From Betaproteobacteria bacterium Ga0074130 (GTDB lineage: Bacteria > Pseudomonadota > Gammaproteobacteria > Burkholderiales > Rhodocyclaceae), in NCBI GenBank assembly GCA_001464495.1, contig LNDZ01000024.1, positions 21,098-85,097 on the forward strand: a DNA stretch of 64,000 nucleotides. The letters are read 5' to 3'. Below are positions 18,394-30,653 of this stretch, piece after piece. The notes under the pieces were generated by a model that was not told the DNA's origin, ran no database searches, and saw only the letters and a list, made by a program, of their open reading frames with translations. Made by a program: the position numbers and the translations under genes. Position 1 is the stretch's first letter. Every line of letters starts with the position of its first letter.

Positions 18394-19817
18394 TGCTCAC
18401 CCTGTCCGGCGTCAATCAACTCGACGACACGCGCGGCAACGCCGCCAACCGAGCCAGCGCCCATGGTCATCACCACATCGCCGGGATGTGCCGCGTCCAG
18501 AATGGCTTGAGGCATATGAGTAATGTCTTCGACAAACAGGGGCTCAACCTTGCCCGCCACGCGCACAGCACGTGCCAGTGTGCGTGCATCCGCAGCAACA
18601 ATCGGTTGCTCGCCAGCGGCATAGACCTCGCCCAGCAACAAGGCATCAACGGTTGATAACACCTTGACGAAATCTTCGAAGCAATCTCGCGTACGTGTGT
18701 AGCGGTGCGGCTGAAAAGCCAGCACGACACGACGACCAGGGAAGGCACCGCGCGCAGCTGCCAGCGTTGCTGCCATTTCCACCGGATGGTGGCCGTAGTC
18801 ATCGATCAAGGTGAAGTTGCCAGCTAGCTCACCATCACGTGCAATGCACGGCAGTTCGCCGTACCGCTGGAAGCGACGCCCAACGCCATTGAATTCCGCC
18901 AGCGCTTTCTGAATAGCAGCATCGCTGGCACCAACCTCGGTCGCCACCGCAATCGCTGCCAACGCATTGAGGACGTTATGCATGCCTGGGCTGTTGAGTA
19001 CCACCGGGAATCGACTGACCGTGCCATTGGTGCGTACGCAATCAAAATGCATTTGGCTACCCACGGCACGGACATTGGTGGCGCGCACATTGGCTTCCTG
19101 TTCAATGCCGTATGTCACCACCTGCTTGGTCACGCCGGGGAGAATCTCGCGCACATTCGCATCATCAGCGCACAGCACGGCGACGCCGTAGAAAGGCAGG
19201 CGCTGAATGAAATCAATAAAGGCCTGCTTGAGCTTACCGAAGTCGTGCCCGTAGGTCTCCATGTGATCGGCATCGATATTGGTGACGACCGAAATCACTG
19301 GTGACAGGAACAGAAACGAAGCGTCCGACTCATCAGCCTCGGCAACCAGAAACTCGCCCTGCCCGAGGCGCGCATTCGCACCGGCCGAATTGAGGCGGCC
19401 GCCAATCACAAATGTTGGGTCCAACCCTGCTTCGCCCAGAATGCTGGCAACCAAACTGGTTGTCGTGGTTTTACCGTGCGTGCCAGCAATCGCGATGCCC
19501 TGCTTTAAGCGCATCAGTTCTGCCAGCATTTGTGCGCGCGGCACAATCGGTACATGGCGAGCCCGTGCGGCGATCACTTCCGGGTTGTCTTCCTGCACGG
19601 CGGTTGATACCACCAGTGCATCGGCCACGGCAACATGCTCGGCTGCGTGCCCCTGCATCACACTGACGCCAAGCTTTTTCAAACGGCGCGTGGTGGCGTT
19701 GTCAGCCAGGTCTGAACCACTGACCTTGAAGCCCTGATTCACCAACACTTCGGCGATACCGCTCATGCCTGCACCGCCAACACCGACGAAGTGAATATTC
19801 TTGACCTTGTGCTTCAT
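18390..19817 (-). CDS. murC: UDP-N-acetylmuramate–L-alanine ligase
   Basis: Adds L-Ala to UDP-MurNAc. 475 residues starting at ATG 19817 (GAGGTG upstream), beginning [20 protein letters not shown], the family's UDP-binding glycine loop. The P-loop is [16 protein letters not shown], the central-domain motif [13 protein letters not shown], and the C-domain [17 protein letters not shown] longer in-frame start at 19844 adds nine unlikely residues. Confidence 0.97.
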   Translation of the reverse strand: MKHKVKNIHFVGVGGAGMSGIAEVLVNQGFKVSGSDLADNATTRRLKKLGVSVMQGHAAEHVAVADALVVSTAVQEDNPEVIAARARHVPIVPRAQMLAELMRLKQGIAIAGTHGKTTTTSLVASILGEAGLDPTFVIGGRLNSAGANARLGQGEFLVAEADESDASFLFLSPVISVVTNIDADHMETYGHDFGKLKQAFIDFIQRLPFYGVAVLCADDANVREILPGVTKQVVTYGIEQEANVRATNVRAVGSQMHFDCVRTNGTVSRFPVVLNSPGMHNVLNALAAIAVATEVGASDAAIQKALAEFNGVGRRFQRYGELPCIARDGELAGNFTLIDDYGHHPVEMAATLAAARGAFPGRRVVLAFQPHRYTRTRDCFEDFVKVLSTVDALLLGEVYAAGEQPIVAADARTLARAVRVAGKVEPLFVEDITHMPQAILDAAHPGDVVMTMGAGSVGGVAARVVELIDAGQGEQ

Positions 19818-19869
19818 GCGACACCTCGGTTCTTTGTCACGCACGGGCTATGCCCGGATAGTTGTGTAT

Positions 19870-20922
19870 TCATGCCAACCCCATGCAAACCTTGGCCACC
19901 GCTTGGGCGGCATCAGGTCGGGCGAGGTCACGCGCACGCTCTGCCATTTGCAGCAGCTGTGCGCGGCTCAGGTTCTGGATCAAGGCCAGCGTCTCTGCAG
20001 ACAGCTCGTTTTGTGGCAGTAGGATGGCTGCACCGGCATTGGCAAGGAAGCGGGCGTTTGAGGTCTGATGATCATCAACCGCGTGTGGATAAGGCACCAG
20101 AATGCTGCCCACACCGGCAGCGGCCAGCTCTGCAACCGTCAGTGCACCGGCGCGGCAGATCACGATATCCGCCCACTCATACGCAGCGGCCATGTCATCG
20201 ATAAAGGCGACACAGCCAGCAGCGACACCCGCCTTGCGATAATTGGCTTCGAGCGCTTGCAGATGACGTTCGCCTGACTGATGCACGATCACTGGACGTA
20301 CCGATTCGGCAAGTAGCGCAACGCCCGCCGGAATGGCTTCGTTCAGTGCAGTCGCTCCTAGGCTGCCGCCGACAACGAGAAGATGCAATGGCGGCTGACG
20401 CTCTGCAAAACGCTCAGCGGGGGCGCCCAGTGCAGCAATTTCATCGCGCACCGGATTCCCAACCCACTCACCAGCCGGGAGTACACCTGGAAACCCAGTC
20501 AGGACACGATTTGCAACCTTCGCTAATACCTTGTTCGCCAGCCCTGGTACCGAATTTTGCTCATGCAGCACCAAGGGGATGCCGAGCAGTGACGCCATCA
20601 TTCCGCCGGGAAAGGTAATAAAACCGCCCATCCCCAACACCACATCAGGACGAATCCGACGTAGTTCCTGCCATGCCTGCCAAAAGCCACGCAACAAATT
20701 AATCGGCAACAACAGCTTGCGCAAAAAACCTTTGCCGCGCAACGCACCAAAGCGCACCCAGCTCATCTCGATGCCATGCTTCGGGACGAGGCGCGCTTCC
20801 ATGCCCTCAGGGTTACCCATCCACACGACACGCCAACCAGCCACACGTAGTTGCTCGGCTACCGCAAGACCCGGCATGATGTGACCACCAGTGCCGCCCG
20901 CCATGATGAGGAGTGTTTTCAT
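19870..20922 (-). CDS. murG: UDP-GlcNAc:lipid I N-acetylglucosaminyltransferase
   Basis: Converts lipid I to lipid II at the inner face of the inner membrane. 350 residues of the GT-B fold with G-loops [20 protein letters not shown] and [16 protein letters not shown], and the donor motif [35 protein letters not shown] near the C-terminus (only part quoted by position, about residues 255-290). The start codon overlaps the stop of the inserted short ORF (ATGA), the arrangement that ftsW and murG would have had before the insertion. Confidence 0.97.
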   Translation of the reverse strand: MKTLLIMAGGTGGHIMPGLAVAEQLRVAGWRVVWMGNPEGMEARLVPKHGIEMSWVRFGALRGKGFLRKLLLPINLLRGFWQAWQELRRIRPDVVLGMGGFITFPGGMMASLLGIPLVLHEQNSVPGLANKVLAKVANRVLTGFPGVLPAGEWVGNPVRDEIAALGAPAERFAERQPPLHLLVVGGSLGATALNEAIPAGVALLAESVRPVIVHQSGERHLQALEANYRKAGVAAGCVAFIDDMAAAYEWADIVICRAGALTVAELAAAGVGSILVPYPHAVDDHQTSNARFLANAGAAILLPQNELSAETLALIQNLSRAQLLQMAERARDLARPDAAQAVAKVCMGLA

Positions 20923-20945
20923 GCTCGGTTCCCTCGCATGAGTTG
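20916..20945. repeat. Direct repeat copy 1 (ftsW end/murG start junction)
   Basis: A 30-base stretch identical to 21023-21052, 107 bases apart. On the minus strand it encodes LMRGNRA, the stop, a GGAAC ribosome-binding region and the ATG of murG. The intervening sequence carries a hairpin (AACTTC-GGCTGCGCT-GAAGTT, 20980-21000). Confidence 0.9.
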
Positions 20946-21029
20946 ATGATTTTGGCTGCGGCCGGCACTACGTGCCTTAACTTCGGCTGCGCTGAAGTTA
21001 GCCTTCGCCGAAACAGGCATTTTTTTCAT
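20919..21029 (-). CDS. Short coupled ORF created by a duplication between ftsW and murG
   Basis: A 36-codon ORF whose ATG overlaps the ftsW stop (ATGA) and whose stop overlaps the murG ATG (ATGA). It begins [17 protein letters not shown] and ends with HQLMRGNRA, repeating the last seven residues of FtsW. The first codons resemble the murG start. So the ftsW-murG junction exists twice, with about 80 extra bases between the copies, and the reading arrangement allows ribosomes to pass from ftsW through this ORF to murG. The product is probably not functional in itself; the ORF would preserve translational coupling. Confidence 0.5.
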   Translation of the reverse strand: MKKMPVSAKANFSAAEVKARSAGRSQNHQLMRGNRA

Positions 21030-21052
21030 GCTCGGTTCCCTCGCATGAGTTG
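21023..21052. repeat. Direct repeat copy 2 (ftsW end)
   Basis: The second identical 30-base copy; here the bases encode the true C-terminus of FtsW. The mismatch on both sides fixes the repeat at 30 bases. Confidence 0.9.
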
Positions 21053-22231
21053 CCTGTTTTCCCAATCTACGCGCAGAAGAATCGCAAGCGCCACGCAATT
21101 GGCAACGATGCCAGAGCCACCAAAACTCATCAGCGGCAAGGTCAGCCCCTTGGTAGGTAACAGCCCCATGTTCACGCCCATGTTGATGAATGACTGCACG
21201 CCGATCCAGATGCCGATGCCTTGCGCGACGAGTGCTGGGTAAATTCGCCCCAACCCTAATGCAGTCTTTCCGATAGCGAAGCTGCGCTGAATCAGCAGCG
21301 AAAACATCAGCACCACGACACATACGCCGACAAAGCCAAGCTCTTCGGCAATCACGGCCAGCAGAAAGTCAGTGTGGGCTTCTGGCAGATAGAAAAGTTT
21401 TTCGACGCTAGCACCGAGGCCCACGCCAAACCATTCGCCGCGCCCAAAGGCAATCAAGGCATGCGAGAGCTGATAACCCTTGCCGAATGCATCCTGCCAG
21501 GGGTCCATGAAACCAAACAGACGTTCACGGCGATACGGCGAGAACCAAATCAGCAGAACAAAGCCAATCAGCAGTACGACTAGCAGCGTGCCAAAAATGC
21601 GCACATTAATGCCGCCCAGAAAAAGAATGCCAATCGCAATACTCACGATGACGACAAAGGCACCGAAGTCTGGCTCCTTGAGTAGCAGAAATCCGACTAG
21701 TAGCATGACCATGGCCATGGGGCCGAAGCCACGCTTGAAGCTAGCCATGTCAGCGAGCTTGCGATGGGTGTAGTCGCCCGCATACAAGACAGCAAATAGC
21801 TTCATCAACTCTGAGGGCTGCAGATTGATCGGTCCCAGCGGCAGCCAGCGCTGCGCACCATTCACCGAACGCCCAACATGCGGGATGATCACCAGCACCA
21901 GCAGCGCTATCCCGAGCAGGAAAAGGTAAGGCGCCATCTGCTGCCAGAAGCGCAGAGGAATCTGAAATGCCATGGCGCCACAGACTAGTCCGATGGCCAA
22001 AAACAAACCATGACGGATCAAGAAGTAGCTGGCCTGATTGCCAGTGAAGCGGCTTCCTTCGGCCGTGGCGATGGACGCTGAATAGACCATCACAAAGCCA
22101 AGCATTAGGAGACCTAGTCCGCACCACAGCAGCACGGCGTCGAACTCCTGTGTCGGGGTCGCGCGCGCGCCAGTGGCACTAACGCTAGCATCGTCTCCCA
22201 ATCCAAAGCGCTGTAGCAATCCACTCATCAT
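21026..22231 (-). CDS. ftsW: Septal peptidoglycan glycosyltransferase FtsW (SEDS)
   Basis: A polytopic SEDS polymerase that works with FtsI at the septum. 401 residues from ATG 22231, whose first bases overlap the murD stop. It contains [28 protein letters not shown] (the large periplasmic/active loop start), [37 protein letters not shown] and [18 protein letters not shown], all family hallmarks. The C-terminal LMRGNRA is duplicated downstream. Confidence 0.97.
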   Translation of the reverse strand: MMSGLLQRFGLGDDASVSATGARATPTQEFDAVLLWCGLGLLMLGFVMVYSASIATAEGSRFTGNQASYFLIRHGLFLAIGLVCGAMAFQIPLRFWQQMAPYLFLLGIALLVLVIIPHVGRSVNGAQRWLPLGPINLQPSELMKLFAVLYAGDYTHRKLADMASFKRGFGPMAMVMLLVGFLLLKEPDFGAFVVIVSIAIGILFLGGINVRIFGTLLVVLLIGFVLLIWFSPYRRERLFGFMDPWQDAFGKGYQLSHALIAFGRGEWFGVGLGASVEKLFYLPEAHTDFLLAVIAEELGFVGVCVVVLMFSLLIQRSFAIGKTALGLGRIYPALVAQGIGIWIGVQSFINMGVNMGLLPTKGLTLPLMSFGGSGIVANCVALAILLRVDWENRQLMRGNRA

Positions 22232-23640
22232 GGGGCATCTCCCTTGAGTGCGTGCACGGCAGTGATAAAGACTTGGGCACGATGTGCATAGTTGCGGAAC
22301 ATGTCGAGGCTGGCGCACGCGGGCGATAACAGCACTGCATCACCGGGGGCCGCGAGTTTCGCGGCGAGTATTACCGCCGCATTCATGTCGGCGGCGGTAT
22401 GCAAAGGCACGCCCGCACCTTGTAGTGCATGTTCAAGTTTGTCGGCATCGCGACCAATTAGCACTACGGCGCGGGCGGCTTTTGACACTGCAGGCTGCAA
22501 TGCTGAGAAGTCTTGGCCTTTACCATCGCCACCGGCAATCAGTACCACCTTGTGATCGGGGCCGGCTAACTGTCCTTCAAGAGCAGCCAGGGTTGCACCG
22601 ACATTAGTACCCTTCGAGTCGTCGTAATACGTGACACCATCAATCTCAGTGACACGCTCCACCCGATGCGGCAACCCCTTGAAGGTTTGTAAGCCTGCCA
22701 GCAACTTGTCCATCGGCAGACCAAGTGCTGAACACAACGCAAGGGAGGCCAAGGCATTCGCTGCGTTGTGCAATCCATTGATGGGCAAGCGGCTAACCGG
22801 CAACAAGGGTAGATCTCCCTGTGCCAACCAACTCTCTCCACCGCGCGTTACCAGGCCAAAGTCGTGTGGATGTGCGGGCGTATCCAGACCGAAAGTCAGT
22901 AAAGGGCGCCCAACAATGGCCATGTGCCGTACGCGTGAGTCTTCGCGATTGAGGATCTGCGTACCGTCATGCGCAACACAACCTTCGCCCTGACCAAAAA
23001 TTCGTGCCTTGGCTTCAGCGTACTCTTTCAGACTGATGTAGCGATCCAGATGATCATCACTGATATTGAGCACAGTCGCTGCATCGGGATTCAACGAGTT
23101 GAGCGTTTCGAGTTGGAAGCTCGACAGCTCAAGCACCCAAATCTGTGGCAAGCGGTCGTCATCGATGCAATCCATCAATGCGGTTAGCGCGGCCGGCGAG
23201 ATATTGCCCGCAACCTCGGCGGCATAACCAGCGGCATTGCATAGATGCCCTGTCAGTGCAGTTGTCGTAGTCTTGCCATTGGTACCCGTGATCGCGATCA
23301 CACGTGGCATTTGCGGAAGCATACGCAAGGCTGCTGCGAACAACTCAATCTCGCCAACCACGGAAATACCCTTGAGGCGGGCCTGCAGCACAATCATTTG
23401 GCCGGCAGGCAAGCCCGGGGACAAGGCCAGTACATCGATGTCAGACAGCAGCGCATCGCTGAAGGGGCCCGTCACCAACACTGCCTCTTTAACTTGCGCC
23501 TGCAGATCCGTCGCAAATGGTGGCTGGCTACGTGTATCTGCAACACGCACACGTGCGCCCATGCGCACGCACCAGCGCGCCATGGCCAGACCCGATTCAC
23601 CGAGGCCAAGAACGAGAACGTGTTTTCCGGACAGCTTCAT
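22228..23640 (-). CDS. murD: UDP-MurNAc-L-Ala–D-glutamate ligase
   Basis: Adds D-Glu in the cytoplasmic murein pathway. 470 residues: N-terminal Rossmann [20 protein letters not shown]-loop [20 protein letters not shown], central motif [12 protein letters not shown], and the C-terminal domain with [17 protein letters not shown] and [18 protein letters not shown]. It lies 21 bases after mraY and overlaps ftsW by four bases. Confidence 0.97.
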   Translation of the reverse strand: MKLSGKHVLVLGLGESGLAMARWCVRMGARVRVADTRSQPPFATDLQAQVKEAVLVTGPFSDALLSDIDVLALSPGLPAGQMIVLQARLKGISVVGEIELFAAALRMLPQMPRVIAITGTNGKTTTTALTGHLCNAAGYAAEVAGNISPAALTALMDCIDDDRLPQIWVLELSSFQLETLNSLNPDAATVLNISDDHLDRYISLKEYAEAKARIFGQGEGCVAHDGTQILNREDSRVRHMAIVGRPLLTFGLDTPAHPHDFGLVTRGGESWLAQGDLPLLPVSRLPINGLHNAANALASLALCSALGLPMDKLLAGLQTFKGLPHRVERVTEIDGVTYYDDSKGTNVGATLAALEGQLAGPDHKVVLIAGGDGKGQDFSALQPAVSKAARAVVLIGRDADKLEHALQGAGVPLHTAADMNAAVILAAKLAAPGDAVLLSPACASLDMFRNYAHRAQVFITAVHALKGDAP

Positions 23641-23661
23641 GTGCGATGCGCCAATGTGTCT

Positions 23662-24831
23662 TTAACGAATCTTCAAGGTGGACAAACCGAATAACACCAA
23701 CAGAATGGTGATGATCCAGAAGCGCACCACCACCTGCGTTTCTTTCCAGCCACTCTTTTCGTAGTGATGGTGCAAAGGCGCCATGCGCAAAATACGGCGG
23801 CCCTCGCCGTATTTTCGTTTTGTGTATTTGAACCAACTCACTTGCACCATCACCGAGATGGTTTCGGCCACAAAGACACCGCCCATGATGAAGAGCACAA
23901 TCTCCTGACGCGCGATGACCGCAACTGTTCCGAGCGCAGCGCCAAGAGACAGCGCCCCCACATCACCCATGAAGACCTCGGCGGGGTAGGCGTTAAACCA
24001 AAGGAAACCAAGCCCTGCACCTGCCAACGCAGCACAGAACACCGTTACTTCACCCGCGCCCGGCACATAGGGCAGCAGCAAGTATTTCGAGAACACAGCA
24101 TTACCCGCGACGTAGGTAAAAATCCCAAGTGCAGAACCGACCAACACTGTCGGCATGATGGCAAGACCATCCAGACCATCCGTCAGATTCACGGCATTGC
24201 TAGTACCGACGATGACGCAATACGTGAGGATGATGAAACCGAACATCCCAACCGGATACGCCACATGCTTAAAGAAGGGCACGATCAGATCCGCTGTGGT
24301 GGGCAGCTCAAGCGTGAAGCCACTCATCACCCATTGAAAGAAGAGCTCAACAACCTTCTCGTTGTTGGGTGCCGAGATTGAAAATGCGATATAGATGGCA
24401 GCTACTAGACCAATCGTCGATTGCCAGAAGAACTTAGCACGCGCCGACAGGCCATCTGGGTTCTTGTAAACCACCTTGCGCCAGTCATCCACCCAACCAA
24501 CAGCGCCGAATCCCAATGTCACGATCAGCACAATCCAGATAAAGCGGTTGGAGAGATCCGCCCAGAGCAGCGTGGAGATGCCCAACGAAATCAAGATCAA
24601 GCCACCACCCATGGTTGGCGTGCCCGACTTTGCCAAGTGAGTTTGTGGGCCATCAGTGCGTACTGGCTGGCCAATCTTCTTCTCCGTCAGCCAGCGAATG
24701 AAGGCAGGGCCGGCCACAAAGGAAATGGTCAGTGCTGTCATCGTCGCCAGCACCGCCCGCAAGGTGATGTAGTTGAAGACATTAAAAGCACGCGTGTCCT
24801 GCGCCAGCCATTGCGCGAGTTCAAGCAGCAT
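23662..24831 (-). CDS. mraY: Phospho-N-acetylmuramoyl-pentapeptide transferase
   Basis: Transfers phospho-MurNAc-pentapeptide to undecaprenyl phosphate, giving lipid I. 389 residues with about ten membrane helices. Recognised motifs are [27 protein letters not shown] (Asp motif), [19 protein letters not shown] and the His cluster [20 protein letters not shown]. It overlaps the end of murF by 11 bases. Confidence 0.98.
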   Translation of the reverse strand: MLLELAQWLAQDTRAFNVFNYITLRAVLATMTALTISFVAGPAFIRWLTEKKIGQPVRTDGPQTHLAKSGTPTMGGGLILISLGISTLLWADLSNRFIWIVLIVTLGFGAVGWVDDWRKVVYKNPDGLSARAKFFWQSTIGLVAAIYIAFSISAPNNEKVVELFFQWVMSGFTLELPTTADLIVPFFKHVAYPVGMFGFIILTYCVIVGTSNAVNLTDGLDGLAIMPTVLVGSALGIFTYVAGNAVFSKYLLLPYVPGAGEVTVFCAALAGAGLGFLWFNAYPAEVFMGDVGALSLGAALGTVAVIARQEIVLFIMGGVFVAETISVMVQVSWFKYTKRKYGEGRRILRMAPLHHHYEKSGWKETQVVVRFWIITILLVLFGLSTLKIR

Positions 24832-26236
24832 GTTGATTTCCCTCGGAGAGCGTTACGGTTTTTGGATCAGGAAATTTGAGGGCATCCAACACACGCTCCA
24901 TGCGCATGAATCGAGAGCCCTTGATCAGGACAGTCACCTCGGCAGCCAGAAGGCTTTTCAGTGCAACCACCAATGCATCGATATGCTTAAAATGCTCGCC
25001 GCCAGCGCCAAAGCTCTTGGCGGCAGCGATACTCATCTCTCCCAGCGTCAGTAACACATCCACACCCTGGCTATTGGCATAAGCACCGATTTCATCGTGG
25101 TACTGCGCGCCTTGGTCACCGACCTCACCCATGTCACCGAGGACAAGAATGCGACGGCCCGGAATGCCCGCCAATACATCGATGGCGGCGCGCACAGAAT
25201 CGGGATTAGCGTTATAGCTGTCATCAATCAGGCTGCACCCGGCCAATCCTTTATGAATTTGCAGACGGCCCTTGACGGGCAAGAAGGCTGCGAGACCTGC
25301 CAGGACACTCTCGAAACTGCAATCTGCAGCCAGTGTCGCTGCTGCTGCACCCAAAGCATTGCGGATGTTGTGATCACCAACGGTGTTCAGCTGAAGCGGC
25401 GCAATACCCTGAGGAGCATGCAAGCACAGCTTCTGCCCATCTCGTTCAACCCGCACATCCGCGGCTGGATTGAAGCCAAAACTGATGACCTTGCGTGAGC
25501 CTGCGGCACGTTGCCAATCATCAAAGAAGGCATCATCCGCATTCAGCACGACGATGCCTTTAGGTGGTAATGCCGTGATGACCGCTGCATGCTCCTCAGC
25601 CACGGCAACAACCGTCTTCATAAACTCCTGATGTTCGCGCTGCGCGTTATTGATGATGGCAACGGTGGCATGCGTAATGTTGGCCAACACGGCGGTCTCG
25701 CCCGGATGATTCATCCCCATTTCAATCACTGCAGCCTGATGATGCGACTTCATCCTCAGCAGCATGGTGGGAACACCGATGTCATTGTTCAGGTTGCCGG
25801 TAGTGGCTAACCGATTGTCGGCACCAAAAGCGGCAGCGAGAATGCTGGCGATCATTTCCTTGACGGTTGTCTTGCCATTGCTTCCGACAACACCGATCAC
25901 TGGAATAGCAAATGTCTCGCGCCATGCGCGCGCCAGTGAGGCAAAGGCGTGGCGGGTATCGTCAACCACCAACAGTGGCAAGTCCTCGAAGCCATCACCT
26001 TCTTTTTCATGCTCTTGATACCACTCACGATCAACGATAGCAGCGGCGGCACCAGCCGCCAACACATCGCGCACAAAGCGATGACCATCAAAGGTTTCGC
26101 CGCGCAAGGCAAGAAACAGTTCGCCCGGCTGAATGCTGCGTGAATCGGTCGATACGGCGGTATAGGCCGTCGGCATGCCGTACACAGCAACGCCATCCCC
26201 GGCGAGTGCCTTGAGTGTGTCGTGTAGGCTCAGCAT
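24821..26236 (-). CDS. murF: UDP-MurNAc-tripeptide–D-Ala-D-Ala ligase
   Basis: Adds the dipeptide made by Ddl. 471 residues with the P-loop [18 protein letters not shown], the central motif [22 protein letters not shown], and [18 protein letters not shown] in the C-domain. The start overlaps murE by seven bases. Confidence 0.97.
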   Translation of the reverse strand: MLSLHDTLKALAGDGVAVYGMPTAYTAVSTDSRSIQPGELFLALRGETFDGHRFVRDVLAAGAAAAIVDREWYQEHEKEGDGFEDLPLLVVDDTRHAFASLARAWRETFAIPVIGVVGSNGKTTVKEMIASILAAAFGADNRLATTGNLNNDIGVPTMLLRMKSHHQAAVIEMGMNHPGETAVLANITHATVAIINNAQREHQEFMKTVVAVAEEHAAVITALPPKGIVVLNADDAFFDDWQRAAGSRKVISFGFNPAADVRVERDGQKLCLHAPQGIAPLQLNTVGDHNIRNALGAAAATLAADCSFESVLAGLAAFLPVKGRLQIHKGLAGCSLIDDSYNANPDSVRAAIDVLAGIPGRRILVLGDMGEVGDQGAQYHDEIGAYANSQGVDVLLTLGEMSIAAAKSFGAGGEHFKHIDALVVALKSLLAAEVTVLIKGSRFMRMERVLDALKFPDPKTVTLSEGNQHAA

Positions 26237-27693
26237 GCGCGCGCCTCCAATGCGGCTTGCGCGTGAGCGATGTCGGAGAAAGGGAAACGCTCGCCATTGA
26301 TCTCCTGGTAGTCTTCGTGGCCTTTGCCGGCGAGTAAGACAACATCAGCTGGCGAGGCGGACGAGATGACTCGCTGAATCGCTACGGCACGATCCTGCTC
26401 AATCGATGCTGGGGACTGCATACCTGCGCAGATGTCGGCAAGGATTGCAGCAGCGTCTTCACCACGCGGGTTGTCACTGGTGAGAAGCACATGATCCGCA
26501 CGTTTTTCAGCGACGGCTCCCATCAGTGGACGCTTACCTGCATCACGCTCCCCCCCGCAGCCGAATACGCAGTGCAACTTGCCTTGACGTGCCGTCGCAA
26601 CTTCGCGCAAAGTCATCAGTACCTTGTCGAGGGCATCTGGTGTGTGGGCATAATCGACCACAACCAGCGGCGCTGTATCACCACCCAAAGTCTGCATACG
26701 GCCCGGTGGTGGCGATAGCTTTGCACATGCAGCGACAGCCTCTGCCAATGGCACGCCATAGGCACGTAACGTCGCCATCACCGCAAGCAGATTTGAGGCA
26801 TTGAAGCGACCTACAACGCCAGCCTCAAGCTTCAAGCCCTGCACCTCAAACGACATTCCCTGCGCATTCAGGCTCAGGTTTTTCGCCGACAGGCATTCAC
26901 TCACGGGAGCTTGCACATCGTTGAGGGTGTAACCGATACAAGGGATGCGGCCATTGACCTGGTCAAGAATGCGCAGACCTAATGGATCATCGAGATTAAT
27001 CACAACCTGTTCCAGACCCGGCCAAACGAACAAACGCATCTTGGCGGCCGCATAGGCCTCCATGCTTCCGTGATAATCCAGATGATCACGCGTGAAGTTG
27101 GTAAATACGGCCACAGCAAACTGGGTCGCATCAATACGCCCCTCCTCAATGCCGATTGACGACACCTCCATGGCACACGCGTCTGCCCCTTCCTTCACAA
27201 AATGCTGCAAGAATTTTTGCAAAGTCAGGGCATTCGGCGTCGTGTTAGGGCTGGGCTCAAGTGCGCCGGGAAAGCCGTTCCCTAGCGTACCCACCACAGC
27301 ACATCGCTTTTGCAAATGAGTAAAGCTCTCAGCCAGCCATTGGGTCACCGAAGTTTTTCCGTTGGTACCCGTTACACCTGCAAGCCACAGATGGCGTGAG
27401 GGATGCTCATACACTTCGGCAGCAAGATCGGCGACCACGCCACGTAGACCAGCAACCGCGAGCGCAGGCACACCAAGCTTCCCAATCTCAGCACCATTCG
27501 ACTCATAGACCACTGCAGCTGCGCCACGCGCAATAGCAGCATCAATGTATTGACGACCATCGCTCAACTCGCCCGGGTAAGCGAGGAAGACATCGCCCGG
27601 TAGAACCTCTCGCGAATCAGCCGACAACGACGCGACATTGATTCGCTGTGCGCGTAGGCCTTCCAAGATTTCAGGGGCCGTCATGTGCGGCAT
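26230..27693 (-). CDS. murE: UDP-MurNAc-L-Ala-D-Glu–meso-2,6-diaminopimelate ligase
   Basis: Adds the third stem-peptide residue. 487 residues. P-loop GVTGTNGKTSVTQWLAES; the specificity motif TSDNPRGEDAAAI carries the DNPR sequence known to select meso-diaminopimelate rather than lysine, as expected in a Gram-negative. Start at ATG 27693, which overlaps the ftsI stop (TGATG); a GTG one codon earlier and an ATG at 27684 are alternatives. Confidence 0.97.
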   Translation of the reverse strand: MPHMTAPEILEGLRAQRINVASLSADSREVLPGDVFLAYPGELSDGRQYIDAAIARGAAAVVYESNGAEIGKLGVPALAVAGLRGVVADLAAEVYEHPSRHLWLAGVTGTNGKTSVTQWLAESFTHLQKRCAVVGTLGNGFPGALEPSPNTTPNALTLQKFLQHFVKEGADACAMEVSSIGIEEGRIDATQFAVAVFTNFTRDHLDYHGSMEAYAAAKMRLFVWPGLEQVVINLDDPLGLRILDQVNGRIPCIGYTLNDVQAPVSECLSAKNLSLNAQGMSFEVQGLKLEAGVVGRFNASNLLAVMATLRAYGVPLAEAVAACAKLSPPPGRMQTLGGDTAPLVVVDYAHTPDALDKVLMTLREVATARQGKLHCVFGCGGERDAGKRPLMGAVAEKRADHVLLTSDNPRGEDAAAILADICAGMQSPASIEQDRAVAIQRVISSASPADVVLLAGKGHEDYQEINGERFPFSDIAHAQAALEARAC

Positions 27694-29420
27694 CACATAC
27701 TCTCCCGAACTTGCTGGCTTTCATCACCCAACTGAATTGGGCGTAGCGGTGCATCCTGAGCCACACCGAGTGTACGCAATGCACCAGCCATCACCTTTGC
27801 AAACACAGGTGCCGCCACATCGCCACCGTAATATTTGCCAGCGCTGGCCTCATCAATCATCACGGCAACTATCAAACGCGGATCGGATACAGGAGCAAAA
27901 CCGACAAATGACGACACATACTTATTTGCGTACACGCCACCTTCGATTTTGTGAGCAGTACCGGTCTTACCCGCAACCCGATACCCAGGGATCTGTGCCT
28001 TGGGTGCAGTTCCACCGGGCAGTACAGCCATTTCGAGCATGGCGCGTACCTCGCGCGCTGTCTGTGCTGAGAAGACCGTCTTGCCGCCAGTAACTGGCCC
28101 GCTGGCCTTAGTCAACATCAAGGGTGTGAGATCGCCATCACGCGCCAAAGCCATATAGGCATGTGCAAGCTGGATCAGGGTCACAGAAATCCCGTGACCG
28201 TAAGACATGGTTGCCTGCTCGATCGGCTTCCAGGTCTTAGCCGGACGCAAACGCCCTCCCGCCTCACCGGGGAAGCCCAGCTTGAGTGGTGTACCAAATC
28301 CGAGTGCATCGAACATCTGCCACATATCGTCGGGCGTCATCGCCAAGGCCATTTTGGCTGAGCCGACGTTGGATGATTTTTGGATGATCTGCGCTACAGT
28401 CAGAATGCCATGTGCGTGGGCATCCGAAATCGTGGCGGGCCCGATGGTCAGCTTGCCGGGTGCCGTCTGAATTGGCGTATCGAATCTGACTTTGCCTTTT
28501 TCCAACGCCAGTGCGGCAGTGAATGGCTTCATCGTCGAGCCCGGCTCGAAAGTATCGGTAAACACGCGATTGCGCAGTTGCCCGCCGGCCAGGTTAGTGC
28601 GGTTATTGGGGTTATAGGTTGGCAGATTACTTAGCGCCAGAATCTCTCCTGTCTTGGCATCAAGCACGACAACTGCACCTGCTTTAGCTCGATTTTCGGT
28701 GACGCTCTGCTTCAGACTGGCATACGCCAGATATTGAATCTTGGCATCGAGCGAAAGCAGCACGTCCTTACCTTCAATTGGCGTCTTGATGTTTTCAATG
28801 TCTTCGACGATATTGCCGCGCCTATCCTTGATGACGCGACGACTGCCCGCCTGTCCGGCCAATTCACTGTTGAAAGCCAGCTCAATGCCCTCTTGCCCAA
28901 CATCATTTGCACCTGTAAAGCCAAGCACATGGGCAGGTACTTCGCCAGCGGGGTAGTAACGTCGGTATTCATTTTGTAGATGAATCCCCGGTAGCTTCAT
29001 TGCCATGACACGTTCGGCCAGCTCTGGTGGAGTCTGCCGCTTAACAAAGACAAACCCTTTGTCCTCAGCCAGCTTGCGTGTCAAATCACGCACATCCATG
29101 TCTAACAACTGAGCCAACTTGCGTGCGTCAGCCGGTTGCAGGCGCGCATCCTCGGGGATGGCCCAGACCGATTTGACCGGGGTCGAGATCGCCATCACAT
29201 CGCCATTGCGATCCATAATGCGACCACGTGTCGCTGCAACCTCAAGCACGCGCTCATAGCGCGACTCACCCTTGCTGATCAGGAACTCGTTGTTAAACGC
29301 CTGCAAGTAGAGCGAACGACCAATCAGCGTTGCCATCGCGCCAAGGAGCAGTATCAGTACTAGGCGCGCGCGCCATGGGGCTAGCTCATCCTTGAGTACC
29401 GGGCTCTTGATGAACTTCAT
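27693..29420 (-). CDS. ftsI: Septal transpeptidase FtsI (PBP3)
   Basis: A class B penicillin-binding protein that cross-links septal murein with FtsW. 575 residues from ATG 29420, chosen over 29426 because AAAGGA then sits at eight bases. Short cytoplasmic tail, one membrane helix (LVLILLLGAMATLIGRSLYL), a pedestal domain with ATRGRIMDRNG, then the transpeptidase: FEPGSTMKPFT (active-site Ser, about residue 292), KSSNVGSAK (SxN) and VAGKTGTAHK (KTG, about residue 485). Confidence 0.97.
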   Translation of the reverse strand: MKFIKSPVLKDELAPWRARLVLILLLGAMATLIGRSLYLQAFNNEFLISKGESRYERVLEVAATRGRIMDRNGDVMAISTPVKSVWAIPEDARLQPADARKLAQLLDMDVRDLTRKLAEDKGFVFVKRQTPPELAERVMAMKLPGIHLQNEYRRYYPAGEVPAHVLGFTGANDVGQEGIELAFNSELAGQAGSRRVIKDRRGNIVEDIENIKTPIEGKDVLLSLDAKIQYLAYASLKQSVTENRAKAGAVVVLDAKTGEILALSNLPTYNPNNRTNLAGGQLRNRVFTDTFEPGSTMKPFTAALALEKGKVRFDTPIQTAPGKLTIGPATISDAHAHGILTVAQIIQKSSNVGSAKMALAMTPDDMWQMFDALGFGTPLKLGFPGEAGGRLRPAKTWKPIEQATMSYGHGISVTLIQLAHAYMALARDGDLTPLMLTKASGPVTGGKTVFSAQTAREVRAMLEMAVLPGGTAPKAQIPGYRVAGKTGTAHKIEGGVYANKYVSSFVGFAPVSDPRLIVAVMIDEASAGKYYGGDVAAPVFAKVMAGALRTLGVAQDAPLRPIQLGDESQQVRESM

Positions 29421-29439
29421 GACCATAATCCTTTAACGG

Positions 29440-29706
29440 TCACGGCTGCGCCTCCAGCGAAATGATTTGTGCCGGCAAGGGCGTCTTCATTTGCAGGCGG
29501 TCACGAGCGATTTTTTCAATCCGAGCATGGGCTGCCCAGGTGCTCTGCTCTAGCTGCAACTGCCCCCACTCAACATCCAGCGCACGCATGCGCTGCTGCT
29601 CCTTTTCGAGAGCAATAAAAAGCTTACGTCCGTGATGGTTGGCATTAACCGTCGCCAATGCACAAATCACCGCAGCAAGCAGAAGCATGAGGTTGAGCCT
29701 GGCCAT
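29440..29706 (-). CDS. ftsL: Cell division protein FtsL
   Basis: 88 residues: a very short cytoplasmic end, one membrane helix (LNLMLLLAAVICALATVNA), then a leucine-zipper-like periplasmic coiled coil (LFIALEKEQQRMRALDVEWGQLQLEQ) ending in a short proline-containing tail. FtsL forms a complex with FtsB and FtsQ and activates FtsWI. Size, topology and position between rsmH and ftsI are diagnostic even though sequence conservation is low. Confidence 0.93.
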   Translation of the reverse strand: MARLNLMLLLAAVICALATVNANHHGRKLFIALEKEQQRMRALDVEWGQLQLEQSTWAAHARIEKIARDRLQMKTPLPAQIISLEAQP

Positions 29707-29708
29707 GA

Positions 29709-30649
<941 letters not shown>

Positions 30650-30653
<4 letters not shown>

